Of a DNA stretch of 64,000 bases, positions 34,284 through 41,943 are shown piece after piece; position 1 is the stretch's first letter, and each line of letters starts with the position of its first letter. The notes beneath the pieces are model-generated. The model did not search any database. It worked only from the letters and a program-made list of their open reading frames with translations, and was not told the origin of the DNA. Where the stretch lies: the NCBI GenBank assembly GCA_964497495.1, contig CAZCCZ010000001.1:62001-126000 (forward strand), written 5' to 3'. This stretch comes from CAXXOK01 sp964497495 (GTDB lineage: Bacteria; Bacillota; Clostridia; Christensenellales; Aristaeellaceae). A program made the translations under genes and the position numbers.

Positions 34284-35309
34284 ATGAAGGTACGCGTCAG
34301 GGATATCGCTAAACAGGCGGGCGTGTCGCCGGCCACGGTCAGCAACGCGCTGAACGGGAAACCGGGCGTAAGCAAGGAAAATTCGCGGGCAATCGTTCGT
34401 ATCGCGTCCGAAATGGGCTACGCGATCCCGCGGCAGGAGGATTCGCCGGAAAAGCGGCACGTGCGCCTCGTGGTTTTCAAGCGCCACGGGCTGGTGGTAA
34501 TGGATACGCAGTTCTTCGCGGAACTGATCGAGAGTATCGAGAGGGCCTGCCACGCGGAGACGCTGGACCTGATTATCACGCATATCCACATCATGCAGGA
34601 CAAGGATTACGTAAGCCGTATCCGGACGATCTGCACGGAGGACTGCGCGGGCATCCTGGTGCTGGGCACGGAAATGTACCCGGAGGATCTGGCGCTGTTC
34701 GCGCATCACCAGGCCCCGCTGATCGTACTGGACAACCTGTTCCGCCGCGAGCCGGTGCATTCCGTGGTGATGAACAACTACAACGCGGGCTTCATCGCCA
34801 CCGACGCGCTGTACGAAGCCGGCCACAGGCGCATCGGGCACATTACAAGCACCGTGGATTTCAACAACATGCGCTACCGCCGCAAGGGATACGAAGCCGC
34901 GATGACCCGGCACGGCCTCGCGACAACGGACGAAAGCTACTGGTGCGTTACGCCGACGATGGAAGGCGCTTACCACGATATGCTCGATCTGCTCCATAAG
35001 AAACAGGAACTGCCCACCGCGTTTTTCGCCTGCAACGACATCATGGCGGTGGGCTGTATGCGCGCGATGAAGGAAAACGGCGTGCGTATTCCGGAAGACG
35101 TGTCCATTATCGGGATGGACGACATGTCGCTCTGCCTGTTCGCCACGCCCCAGTTAAGCACGATCCGCGTTTTCCGGCAGGAGATGGGCACCGTAGCCGT
35201 GCGCACACTCCTGCACGTGATCGGCGATATGAATACTTCGCAGATAAAAACGGAACTGAGCGTGGAACTGGTCATGCGGGACAGCGTGGCCGTCGTCAAG
35301 CCCGCCTGA
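34284..35309 (+). CDS. LacI family transcriptional regulator
   Basis: A 341-aa repressor. The HTH is at residues 1-25 (VRDIAKQAGVSPATVSNALNGKPGVS) with the hinge helix NSRAIVRIASEMGYAIP. The periplasmic-binding-like effector domain includes DCAGILVLGTE, LIVLDNLF, VVMNNYNAG, AGHRRIGHIT, ACNDIMAVGCMRAM and VSIIGMDDMSLC. It is likely to control the transketolase-kinase-isomerase operon just upstream via TAAACGTTTA at 29431, and perhaps the divergent glycoside uptake operon. The inducer is probably the imported sugar or its phosphate. Confidence 0.93.
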   Translation: MKVRVRDIAKQAGVSPATVSNALNGKPGVSKENSRAIVRIASEMGYAIPRQEDSPEKRHVRLVVFKRHGLVVMDTQFFAELIESIERACHAETLDLIITHIHIMQDKDYVSRIRTICTEDCAGILVLGTEMYPEDLALFAHHQAPLIVLDNLFRREPVHSVVMNNYNAGFIATDALYEAGHRRIGHITSTVDFNNMRYRRKGYEAAMTRHGLATTDESYWCVTPTMEGAYHDMLDLLHKKQELPTAFFACNDIMAVGCMRAMKENGVRIPEDVSIIGMDDMSLCLFATPQLSTIRVFRQEMGTVAVRTLLHVIGDMNTSQIKTELSVELVMRDSVAVVKPA

Positions 35310-35357
35310 AAAGGCGAGGCGCCGTTCCCCCCTTTCCGCAGGCACAGGCTTATATAC

Positions 35358-35398
35358 GCCGCCTCCGTCCGCCGGGAATCCCGGCCGTCGGAGGCGGC
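35358..35398. terminator. Bidirectional terminator hairpin
   Basis: Two stacked perfect stems: GCCGCCTCCG (35358-35367)/CGGAGGCGGC (35389-35398) outside and GCCGGG/CCCGGC inside. It separates the convergent LacI and P-loop kinase genes. The T-run is weak. Confidence 0.65.
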
Positions 35399-35983
35399 TT
35401 ATGCTTCGATGACCGCCAGGATTGCCTTCATCGAGGCTTCGAATCCCTCGTCGGTATTGTTGTCGAATATCAGCAAGTCGTCCTCAACCGTGGGATCGTC
35501 CAGTTCTTCGGGAATCGCGAAATTCACGCCCGCCACGTATTCGTCCCAATGTTCCAGCTTCCATTTATCCCGGTCGCTGTTGCGTGCGATCATGCGCCGG
35601 TGGCAGACCTCCGCGTCCGCGCGCACCCAGATCACGGTGAGCCGCGCGCCCTTCGCCCGCAGCCTGTCGCGCAGGGCGTTCATATAGGCCCGATCCCGAA
35701 TCTCGCGGGTAAAGGGCGCGTTGATCAGCGCGATATCGTCGTAGTCCAGCGCGTCCAGCGCCAGGTCGACGATGGCGGCGTATTCGTAGTCCCGGATATT
35801 TTTCTCAAAAAAGGGCGAGCTGCGGTTATACTCCTCGTGGGCCACCGCGAAGATCTGCTTGGACAGCACGATCAGCGTATCCTTGTCCAGATACACCACG
35901 TGCTTCAGGTTTTTGGCCAGCTGTTTGGAAACGTAAGTTTTTCCGCAGGCGGGTGGAGAGGTGACCAGTATCAGTCTTTTCAT
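35399..35983 (-). CDS. P-loop kinase-like protein (AAA_33 type)
   Basis: A 194-aa P-loop protein. Walker A is TSPPACGKTYVSKQ near the N-terminus; a lid-type helix with R residues follows (WVRADAEVCHRRMIARNSDRDKWKLEHWDEYV). The overall plan resembles small nucleotide or zeta-toxin/ATP-sulfurylase-kinase-like P-loop kinases. ATG 35983, seven bases after AAAGGGA, is preferred over a GTG two codons earlier. It is the last gene of the minus-strand cluster. Substrate unknown; no antitoxin-like neighbour is visible, so a toxin role is not supported. Confidence 0.75.
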   Translation of the reverse strand: MKRLILVTSPPACGKTYVSKQLAKNLKHVVYLDKDTLIVLSKQIFAVAHEEYNRSSPFFEKNIRDYEYAAIVDLALDALDYDDIALINAPFTREIRDRAYMNALRDRLRAKGARLTVIWVRADAEVCHRRMIARNSDRDKWKLEHWDEYVAGVNFAIPEELDDPTVEDDLLIFDNNTDEGFEASMKAILAVIEA

Positions 35984-36032
35984 GTACACATCCCTTTCGC
36001 TTCCGGCGGCGGTATTCGCGGCCGGGAACGGT

Positions 36033-36536
36033 TCAACGTTTGCCCGATACGGCTTCCGTAATCTCCGTGAATGCTTTTCCCGCTTCCTTCGCGGGTTTTC
36101 CGCGCAGGGGCTCCGCCCTGCGCATAATATCCCGAAGCGTTTCCATATCTTCCCGGATAAACAGCTCGCACAGGGCCCGCTTCATGCGCCCGTTATTATA
36201 GTGTTCCAGCGCCACGCTCAACAGGTCCGCGCGTTCCGCGTATTCCCGGTACCAGGCGTCGAAGCCCTCCGCCGCGACCCTGCGGCAGGTCCGTTCCTTG
36301 ACGTGGTCGGTGTTCAGGTCGCTGAAATCCCCCATTTTCCCGAGCTTCTCGCAGGGAAAGCCGCCACAGGTTCCGCAATGCGTCAGGCCTTTGGCCCGGC
36401 AGCAGTGGTGAACCTTGCAGGGCTCCGTATAATACCCGTCGTGAGAACATCCGGGGCATCGGCTCGTTCCCACCGTACGATAGCGCGTGCAGAGCGCGCA
36501 GGGCATTCCGCAGTATCCGTAAGCGTAATCCGTCAT
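36033..36536 (-). CDS. DUF3795 cysteine-rich protein
   Basis: A 167-aa protein with a dense Cys cluster in its first 65 residues (YCGMPCALCTRY, CPGCSHDG, CKVHHCCRAKG, HCGTCGGFPCEKL), the pattern of DUF3795 proteins. The C-terminal half is helical and charged. The Cys pairs suggest zinc or iron-sulfur binding. It follows the Rrf2 regulator at a distance of 40 bases on the same strand, which suggests a link to Fe-S or cysteine status, but the function is not known. Confidence 0.82.
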   Translation of the reverse strand: MTDYAYGYCGMPCALCTRYRTVGTSRCPGCSHDGYYTEPCKVHHCCRAKGLTHCGTCGGFPCEKLGKMGDFSDLNTDHVKERTCRRVAAEGFDAWYREYAERADLLSVALEHYNNGRMKRALCELFIREDMETLRDIMRRAEPLRGKPAKEAGKAFTEITEAVSGKR

Positions 36537-36576
36537 ACCCGTTCCTTTCCCGCCCGGCGGCGCCGGGAACGCGAGG

Positions 36577-37005
36577 CTATATTACGAAGTTCCCGCAGCC
36601 CGCGTTCCGCATCAGGTCGCTGATACGGATTCCTTCCAGATACCCGTCGATCAGCCTGTCCAGCCCGACCCACATGGAGAGCGTTCTGCAGTCGGGCGCG
36701 CGTTCACAGCCGCCGCGCCCTTCCGCGAGGCAGGCGACCGGCGCCAGCGACCCTTCCGTCAGCTTCAGGACGCTTCCCACGGTATATTCGTTCGGCAGCC
36801 GGGCGAGCCGGTATCCCCCGCCCTTGCCGTGCAGCGAGGCCACGAAACCGGCCCTGGCCAGCACCGCCATGATGCTTTCCAGATACTTCTGCGATATGTC
36901 CTGCCGTTTTGCGATGTCCCTGAGCGGTATGCACTCCCCCGTGTTATGCTCCGCAAGGTCCACCATCACGCGCAGGGCATACCGTCCCTTCGTCGATACC
37001 ATCAT
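36577..37005 (-). CDS. Rrf2 family regulator (IscR/CymR-like)
   Basis: A 142-aa regulator. The winged helix (about residues 1-65) reads KGRYALRVMVDLAEH, IAKRQDISQKYLESIMAVLARAG and SLHGKGGGYRLAR. C92, C100 and C106 in VACLAEGRGGCERAPDC match the cysteines that hold the [2Fe-2S] cluster of IscR, with slightly wider spacing. GGGAGGT is nine bases before ATG 37005. With metY and cysK upstream on the same strand it may sense cysteine or Fe-S supply and repress the metY promoter at 39509-39537. An extended -10 (TGGTATAAT, 37031-37039 minus) gives it a promoter of its own. Confidence 0.9.
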   Translation of the reverse strand: MMVSTKGRYALRVMVDLAEHNTGECIPLRDIAKRQDISQKYLESIMAVLARAGFVASLHGKGGGYRLARLPNEYTVGSVLKLTEGSLAPVACLAEGRGGCERAPDCRTLSMWVGLDRLIDGYLEGIRISDLMRNAGCGNFVI

Positions 37006-37084
37006 TGCGCGGCACCTCCCGCCTGCGTCTATTATACCATAACGAGCCGGAAAAACGACCCTTCGCGCCGAGACCCGCGCGCGT

Positions 37085-37121
37085 AAAAATCAGGCCGCGC
37101 GTATGGGCCGCGGCCTGATTT
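37085..37121 (-). terminator. Terminator after cysK
   Basis: AAATCAGGCCGCG (37087-37099)/CGCGGCCTGATTT (37109-37121). Read on the minus strand, the stem is followed by a T-run (GATTTTTACG). It separates metY-cysK from the Rrf2 gene. Confidence 0.85.
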
Positions 37122-37132
37122 GCGTAAACCGC

Positions 37133-38065
37133 TCAATCCGGGAACAGCGGCGTGGAAAGGTACCTTTCGCCGGTATCCGCCAGTAACGCCACGATCAGCT
37201 TCCCTTTGTTCCCGGGTCTTTGGGCAAGTTGGGCCGCAGCGAACACCGCGGCGCCGGACGATATGCCGACCAGTAGGCCGTCCGTTTTCCCGAGTTCGCG
37301 CGCCGTTTCGAACGCGGCGTCGTTATCCACGGGGATGATCTCATCGTATATCCCGGTGTTCAGCGTTTTCGGCACGAAGCCCGCGCCGATTCCCTGAATT
37401 TTATGGGGCCCGGCTACCCCGGCCGAGAGCACGGGGGACGCCGAGGGTTCCACCGCGACGATCCGTACGTTCGGGTTCTTCGATTTCAGGTACTCGCCGA
37501 CGCCCGTGATCGTACCGCCGGTTCCGACGCCCGCCACGAAGATATCCACCGCCCCCTCCGTGTCCATCCAGATCTCCGGGCCCGTTGTGGCGCGGTGCAC
37601 GGCCGGGTTGGCGGGGTTCACGAACTGGCCGGGGATGAACGCGCCGGGAATCGTTGCTGCCAGCTCGTCCGCCTTCTCGATAGCCCCCTTCATGCCCTTC
37701 GCGCCTTCGGTCAGCACGATTTCCGCGCCGTACGCCTTCATCAGCTTTCTGCGCTCGACGGACATGGTTTCCGGCATGGTGATGATCACGCGGTACCCCC
37801 GCGCGGCCGCCATGGCCGCAAGCCCGATACCCGTGTTGCCGCTGGTGGGTTCGATGACCACGGAGCCTTCCGTAAGCAGCCCCTTCGCTTCCGCGTCGTC
37901 GATCATCGCTTTGGCGATGCGGTCCTTCACGCTGCCGCCGGGGTTGAAGTATTCCAGCTTGGCGACGACGGTCGCGCCCAGCCCGTGTTTCTTCTCGTAA
38001 TTCGTCAGTTCCAGCAGCGGCGTACTGCCGATCAGTTGATCAATGGAATGGTAGATGCCCGCCAT
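37133..38065 (-). CDS. cysK: Cysteine synthase (O-acetylserine sulfhydrylase)
   Basis: A 310-aa PLP enzyme of the beta family. K47 in NPGGSVKDRIAKAMI is the PLP-binding lysine. TSGNTGIGLA binds the substrate carboxylate and GTGGTITGVG the PLP phosphate; GISSGAA is the serine loop near the C-terminus. It makes cysteine from O-acetylserine and sulfide in the cytoplasm. It lies 18 bases after metY in the same operon, so sulfide is channelled into both cysteine and homocysteine. Length and motifs are complete. Confidence 0.95.
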   Translation of the reverse strand: MAGIYHSIDQLIGSTPLLELTNYEKKHGLGATVVAKLEYFNPGGSVKDRIAKAMIDDAEAKGLLTEGSVVIEPTSGNTGIGLAAMAAARGYRVIITMPETMSVERRKLMKAYGAEIVLTEGAKGMKGAIEKADELAATIPGAFIPGQFVNPANPAVHRATTGPEIWMDTEGAVDIFVAGVGTGGTITGVGEYLKSKNPNVRIVAVEPSASPVLSAGVAGPHKIQGIGAGFVPKTLNTGIYDEIIPVDNDAAFETARELGKTDGLLVGISSGAAVFAAAQLAQRPGNKGKLIVALLADTGERYLSTPLFPD

Positions 38066-38083
38066 AAACCCGTTCCCCCTTCG

Positions 38084-39367
38084 TTATTCCCTGATTTGCT
38101 CGAACCCCTGAGCGAGGTCGGCAAGAATGTCGTCAATGTGCTCGGTGCCGACGGAGAGCCGCACGGTCGAAGGCTTGATACCCGCCCGCGCCAGTTCCTC
38201 CGCCGAAAGCTGCGAATGCGTGGTGGACGCGGGATGGATGACCAGCGATTTCACGTCCGCCACGTTCGCCAGCAGCGAAAACAGCTTGAGCGATTCCGTA
38301 AATCGGCGCGCCTGCTCCTGAGCGCCTTTGATCTCGAACGTGAAGATCGAGGCGCCGCCGTTCGGGTAATACCGGTCGTACAGCGCTTTCTGCTTGCCCG
38401 CGGCGAGCGACGGATGGTTCACCCTTTCCACCTGCGGGTGGTCGCGCAGGAACGCCACCGTTTGCAGGGCGTTGCTCACGTGGCGTTCCACCCGGAGGGA
38501 CAGCGTTTCCAGCCCCTGCAGGAGCAGGAACGAGTTGAACGGGCTGACGGCCGCGCCGGTATCCCGCAGAAGCGTGGTGCGAAGCTTGACGATGTAGGCG
38601 AGGCTGCCCGCCGCCTCCGCGAACACGACGCCGTGGTAGGACGGGTTCGGGGCGGAGAGCCCGGGAAATTTATCGTTCTGCGCCCAGTCGAACTTCCCGC
38701 CGTCCACGATGAGCCCGCCCAACACCGTTCCGTGCCCGCCGATGAACTTTGTGGCGGAGTGCACCACGATGTCCGCGCCATGCTCGATGGGCCTGAACAG
38801 GTAGGGCGTCGCGAAGGTGTTGTCCACGATGACCGGGATGCCGTGCCTGTGGGCGATCGCCGATACGGCTTCCAGATCGATGATGTCGGAATTCGGGTTT
38901 CCGAGAGACTCCAGAAACACCAGCTTCGTGTTGGGCCTGATGCCCGCCTCGAAGTTCTCCGGTTCGCCTCCGTCCACGAACGTGGTTCCGATACCGTATT
39001 CGCGCAGCGTGTTAGCAAACAGGTTGTAGGTGCCGCCGTACAGCGTTGCGGAAGAGAGGATGTGGTCGCCCGTACGGGCGATGTTCTGCACCGCGTAAGC
39101 CACCGCCGAGGCGCCGGACGCCGTGGCGAGCGCCGCGGCGCCGCCCTCCAGCGCGGCCACGCGCTTCTCCAGCACGTCCGAGGTGGGGTTCATCAGCCGC
39201 GTGTAGATGTTGCCGCCTTCGGCAAGCCCGAAGCGCGCCGCGGCCTGCGCGGAGTCCCTGAAAACGTAGGAGGTCGTAGCGTAGATGGGCACCGCCCGCG
39301 CGTCGGTTGCCGGGTCCGGAGTTTCCTGCCCTACGTGAAGCTGAAGCGTTTCAAACCGGTATGCCAT
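38084..39367 (-). CDS. metY: O-acetylhomoserine sulfhydrylase (MetY)
   Basis: A 427-aa Cys/Met metabolism PLP enzyme. K207 in VVHSATKFIGGHG forms the Schiff base. The N-terminus FETLQLHVGQETPDPATDARAVPIYATTSYVF is characteristic of O-acetylhomoserine aminocarboxypropyltransferases. ATG 39367 (AAAGGA upstream) is chosen; ATG 39376 would overlap the ribosome binding site. It makes homocysteine from O-acetylhomoserine and sulfide. The promoter at 39509-39537 is consensus with repeats that may bind the Rrf2 regulator. A 48-codon frame on the same strand overlaps the start (39331-39477). Confidence 0.93.
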   Translation of the reverse strand: MAYRFETLQLHVGQETPDPATDARAVPIYATTSYVFRDSAQAAARFGLAEGGNIYTRLMNPTSDVLEKRVAALEGGAAALATASGASAVAYAVQNIARTGDHILSSATLYGGTYNLFANTLREYGIGTTFVDGGEPENFEAGIRPNTKLVFLESLGNPNSDIIDLEAVSAIAHRHGIPVIVDNTFATPYLFRPIEHGADIVVHSATKFIGGHGTVLGGLIVDGGKFDWAQNDKFPGLSAPNPSYHGVVFAEAAGSLAYIVKLRTTLLRDTGAAVSPFNSFLLLQGLETLSLRVERHVSNALQTVAFLRDHPQVERVNHPSLAAGKQKALYDRYYPNGGASIFTFEIKGAQEQARRFTESLKLFSLLANVADVKSLVIHPASTTHSQLSAEELARAGIKPSTVRLSVGTEHIDDILADLAQGFEQIRE

Positions 39368-39477
39368 GATAACCATCCTTTCGTCTTATGCGTTTTCGTT
39401 TCTTTCCAGCCGGTACATCGACGCATTCGACCGAAGCGGAAGTTGGCCCGCAGCAGAATCTGAAAGTACTCCTTCAT
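39331..39477 (-). CDS. Small upstream ORF overlapping the metY start (48 aa, candidate leader)
   Basis: ATG 39477 lies about 25 bases after the predicted start of metY transcription and is preceded by GGAAAGGA. The 48-aa product begins MKEYFQILLRANFRFGRMRR and is strongly basic, with one Cys and three Trp. It ends inside metY in another frame, overlapping the first 12 codons. Because any ribosome binding the 5' end of the mRNA meets it first, it is a candidate leader peptide or a small protein. I do not recognise a family with certainty. Confidence 0.4.
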   Translation of the reverse strand: MKEYFQILLRANFRFGRMRRCTGWKETKTHKTKGWLSWHTGLKRFSFT

Positions 39478-39508
39478 GGCCGTCGTTCCTTTCCGTGATA
39501 TTGGCGTG

Positions 39509-39537
39509 ATTATAATCCTACTAATCTACTATGTCAA
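39509..39537 (-). promoter_or_regulatory. Consensus promoter of metY-cysK with repeat operator
   Basis: Minus strand: TTGACA (39537-39532), 17-bp spacer, TATAAT (39514-39509); both hexamers perfect. The spacer holds the direct repeat TAGTAG-AT-TAGTAG, a plausible binding site for the Rrf2 protein encoded downstream. Confidence 0.85.
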
Positions 39538-39621
39538 TAGGTATTTTATTGAACGCTTTCTTCATAACGAGGTGCGGCGAAAGGCGCTTTCAGAAAATAT
39601 CCCCAGAAACGTCTTCCCCTA

Positions 39622-39675
39622 TTGACAGAACCATGTCTGTAAGCTATACTGGTACAGATCAAATATTTTTGATCT
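39622..39675 (+). promoter_or_regulatory. Promoter and ArsR operator of the metalloid cluster
   Basis: TTGACA (39622-39627), 17-bp spacer, TATACT (39645-39650). Downstream lies a perfect dyad AGATCAAA-tatt-TTTGATCT (39656-39675), typical of ArsR/SmtB operators. A second short dyad ACAGA/TCTGT (39625-39640) lies across the spacer. Confidence 0.8.
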
Positions 39676-39686
39676 GAGGTGGTCGC

Positions 39687-39998
39687 ATGACGGCGGAGCA
39701 CAGGGAACAGGCCAAGGTTTTCAAAGCTTTTTGCGACGAGAACCGGCTGGAGATCCTCTCGCTTCTTCGAGGCGGGGAGAAATGCGCCTGCGTGCTTCTG
39801 GAACAGCTGGCGCTGGGACAGTCCGGCCTTTCCTACCACATGAAGATACTGGTGGAGTCCGGCATCGTACAAAGCCGCCAGGAAGGCAAATGGACCCATT
39901 ACCAAATCAGCGAAAGGGGCAGCGCGTATGCCGCGGATTTACTAAAACAGCTGACGACGCCGGATAGGGCGTCGGCCGGCAACGCATGCTGTAAATAG
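39687..39998 (+). CDS. arsR: ArsR family metalloregulator
   Basis: A 103-aa winged-helix repressor. CAC in GGEKCACVLLEQLALG is at the alpha-3 position where ArsR proteins bind As(III) or similar soft metals; the C-terminus adds GNACCK, two further Cys. The recognition helix is SGLSYHMKILVESGIVQSRQEGKW. GAGGTGG precedes ATG 39687. It should repress its own operon through the dyad at 39656-39675 and be released by metalloid binding. Confidence 0.9.
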   Translation: MTAEHREQAKVFKAFCDENRLEILSLLRGGEKCACVLLEQLALGQSGLSYHMKILVESGIVQSRQEGKWTHYQISERGSAYAADLLKQLTTPDRASAGNACCK

Positions 39999-40085
39999 CG
40001 TCGCTGGCAATCGGCCCGGTTCCGGCGGCAAAACGGATCCGACGGTTTGATACGCCCGCCCTGTGAAAGGAAGGATAACCGCGAT

Positions 40086-41099
40086 ATGCAGGTGATTAAA
40101 GACGTTTGGGACTTTTTCCAATACCAGATTCTCGGCATGAAATGGATGGACGGGCTGATCGGCGGCGCGCTTACCGCCGTGGGCCTTGACACGTCGACCC
40201 GTTTGGCCGGAAGCGTTGAGTTCTTCCTTTACGACGTGATCAAGATCACGGTACTGCTTTGCTTCTTGATTTTTCTGATCAGCTATATCCAAAGCTACTT
40301 TCCGCCGGAACGCAGCAAGAAGATTCTCGGGCGGTTCCACGGCGTAGGGGCAAACTGTGTTTCGGCGCTCCTGGGTACCGTTACGCCCTTCTGCTCCTGC
40401 TCCTCCATCCCGCTGTTCATCGGCTTCACGTCGGCAGGGCTGCCGGTGGGCGTCACGTTTTCGTTTCTCATTTCCTCCCCGATGGTGGATTTAGGTTCGT
40501 TGCTTCTGTTGATGAGTATTTTCGGGGCGGAAGTGGCCGTGATCTACGTGGCTGTCGGGTTGGTCGTCGCGGTCGTCGGCGGAACGATCATCGAAAAGCT
40601 GCATATGGAAAAATATGTCGAGAGCTTCATCCTGAAAGCGGGAAGCGTCGACATCGAATCGCCGAATCTGACGAAGAAAGACCGGCTGATCTATGCCAAA
40701 GAACAGATGACGAGCACCTTCCGGAAGGTGTTCCCCTATATTCTGATCGGAGTGGGTATCGGCGCGATCATCCACAACTGGATTCCGGATGAATGGGTGT
40801 CGACGGTGCTTGGCAGTCAAAACCCGTTCGGCGTCGTTCTGGCAACGCTGATCGGCGTTCCGATGTATGCGGACATCTTCGGCACCATTCCGATCGCGGA
40901 GGCGTTGCTGTCCAAAGGCGCGCAGCTTGGAACGATCCTGTCGTTCATGATGGCGGTCACCACGCTGTCTCTGCCGTCTATGATCATGCTTCGCAAAGCG
41001 GTCAAACCGAAGCTGCTGGCGCTGTTCATTGCGATCTGCACCGTCGGCATCATCATCGTCGGTTACTTTTTCAACGCGATTCAAGGATTCATCCTATAG
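40086..41099 (+). CDS. Permease of the YraQ/ArsP (DUF318) family
   Basis: A 337-aa membrane protein with about eight TM segments. The motif PFCSCSSIPLFIGFTSAGLPVGVTFSFL contains the CSC that is typical of this family; the C-terminal repeat half has GVPMYADIFGTIPIAEALL. ATG 40086 follows GAAAGGAAGG. ArsP members export trivalent organoarsenicals; others are linked to metal or thiol stress. It is controlled by the ArsR just upstream and grouped with ferredoxin-like and thioredoxin-like partners. A paralogue sits at 49052-50143. Confidence 0.87.
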   Translation: MQVIKDVWDFFQYQILGMKWMDGLIGGALTAVGLDTSTRLAGSVEFFLYDVIKITVLLCFLIFLISYIQSYFPPERSKKILGRFHGVGANCVSALLGTVTPFCSCSSIPLFIGFTSAGLPVGVTFSFLISSPMVDLGSLLLLMSIFGAEVAVIYVAVGLVVAVVGGTIIEKLHMEKYVESFILKAGSVDIESPNLTKKDRLIYAKEQMTSTFRKVFPYILIGVGIGAIIHNWIPDEWVSTVLGSQNPFGVVLATLIGVPMYADIFGTIPIAEALLSKGAQLGTILSFMMAVTTLSLPSMIMLRKAVKPKLLALFIAICTVGIIIVGYFFNAIQGFIL

Positions 41100-41110
41100 G
41101 AGGAAGCGTT

Positions 41111-41434
41111 ATGGCAAAGGCCTGGTACCCGGTTATCGATTACGCAACCTGTACGGAGTGCGGAACCTGTTCTTCCTTTTGTCCTCACGGCGTCTATGAC
41201 ACCGCAAAAACGCCGACCCCCGTCGTTACCAATCCGGCAGCCTGCATCAACCGCTGTCACGGCTGTGGAAACCGGTGCCCCGAGGGCGCGATTACCTACG
41301 TCGGCGACGATACCGGCTGGACGCCGCCGAAGGGCGCACGGCCTTCGGCGGAACGCGGCTGTTCCTGCGGCGGGCAGGAACCTCCCCGAAAAGCGAAGGA
41401 GTCCGGATGTTCCTGCGGAGGCGATTGCTGCTGA
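41111..41434 (+). CDS. Ferredoxin-like protein with Cys-rich tail
   Basis: A 107-aa protein. CTECGTCSSFCPHG and CHGCGNRCPEGA resemble 4Fe-4S ferredoxin motifs, the second with an extra Cys-Asn spacing. After about residue 85 come two CSCGG blocks and a final GDCC. GGAGGAAGC precedes ATG 41111. The tail repeats the Cys-x-Cys-Gly-Gly theme seen in the thioredoxin-like and acetyltransferase proteins of this cluster. It may pass electrons or bind the metalloid for handover to the permease. Confidence 0.85.
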   Translation: MAKAWYPVIDYATCTECGTCSSFCPHGVYDTAKTPTPVVTNPAACINRCHGCGNRCPEGAITYVGDDTGWTPPKGARPSAERGCSCGGQEPPRKAKESGCSCGGDCC

Positions 41435-41435
41435 T

Positions 41436-41525
41436 GAATCTGAAGAAGCCGGTAAAGATCATTTCATAATATTGGGCGCGCTTATACCGGGAATCGGTTT
41501 CCATAGGTTCTACCTTGGATTTTGA
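41436..41525 (+). pseudogene. Remnant of a TM2-domain protein
   Basis: In frame with base 41436 the sequence encodes HFIILGALIPGIGFHRFYLGF and then stops. The ending GIGFHRFYLG is the hallmark of the TM2 domain, which normally continues with a second TM helix. No start codon with ribosome site and no second helix are present, so it looks like a degraded fragment between the ferredoxin and thioredoxin genes. Confidence 0.4.
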
Positions 41526-41547
41526 ATGTTTTTAAGGAGATGTTTTT

Positions 41548-41895
41548 ATGGCGCTGTTTGGAAAGAAAAATGAGAAAACCGCTTCCTGCTGCTGCGGGGG
41601 TAATTGCAATGCCGAAAGTATGGCGAAAGCGGAAGACGCCAAAACCGAAGGTGCGAGCGTGAAGGTGCTTGGAAGCGGCTGCGCGAAATGCAACGCGCTG
41701 GAAGCCGCGACGAAAGCGGCGCTGGAACAGCTCGGCATGGACTCGACGATCGACCATGTGACCGATTTCTCGCAGATTGCGGCATACGGCGTGATGTCGA
41801 CGCCCGCCCTTGTCGTAGACGGGAAAGTGGTTGCCTACGGCAAGGTTTTAAAGACCGAGGAAGTTGTGAAGATCCTGCAGAAAATCAGAGGCTGA
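41548..41895 (+). CDS. Thioredoxin-like small redox protein
   Basis: A 115-aa protein. The C-terminal thioredoxin fold has the active pair GSGCAKCNALE, the cis-Pro motif MSTPALVVDGKVV and ends ILQKIRG. It matches the small thioredoxin-family proteins found with YraQ-type permeases. The N-terminus adds a Cys-rich stretch SCCCGGNCN at residues 13-21. AAGGAGATG precedes ATG 41548. A role in reducing metalloid or permease cysteines is inferred from context. Confidence 0.9.
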   Translation: MALFGKKNEKTASCCCGGNCNAESMAKAEDAKTEGASVKVLGSGCAKCNALEAATKAALEQLGMDSTIDHVTDFSQIAAYGVMSTPALVVDGKVVAYGKVLKTEEVVKILQKIRG

Positions 41896-41943
41896 TCGCT
41901 CGGCGGACGAACTACGCGATCGGTAACGGAATGGAGCGACGAT

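Noticed and set aside
35399..35983. Zeta-type toxin
   Set aside because: A P-loop kinase fold alone does not support it, and no antitoxin-like small gene lies beside it.
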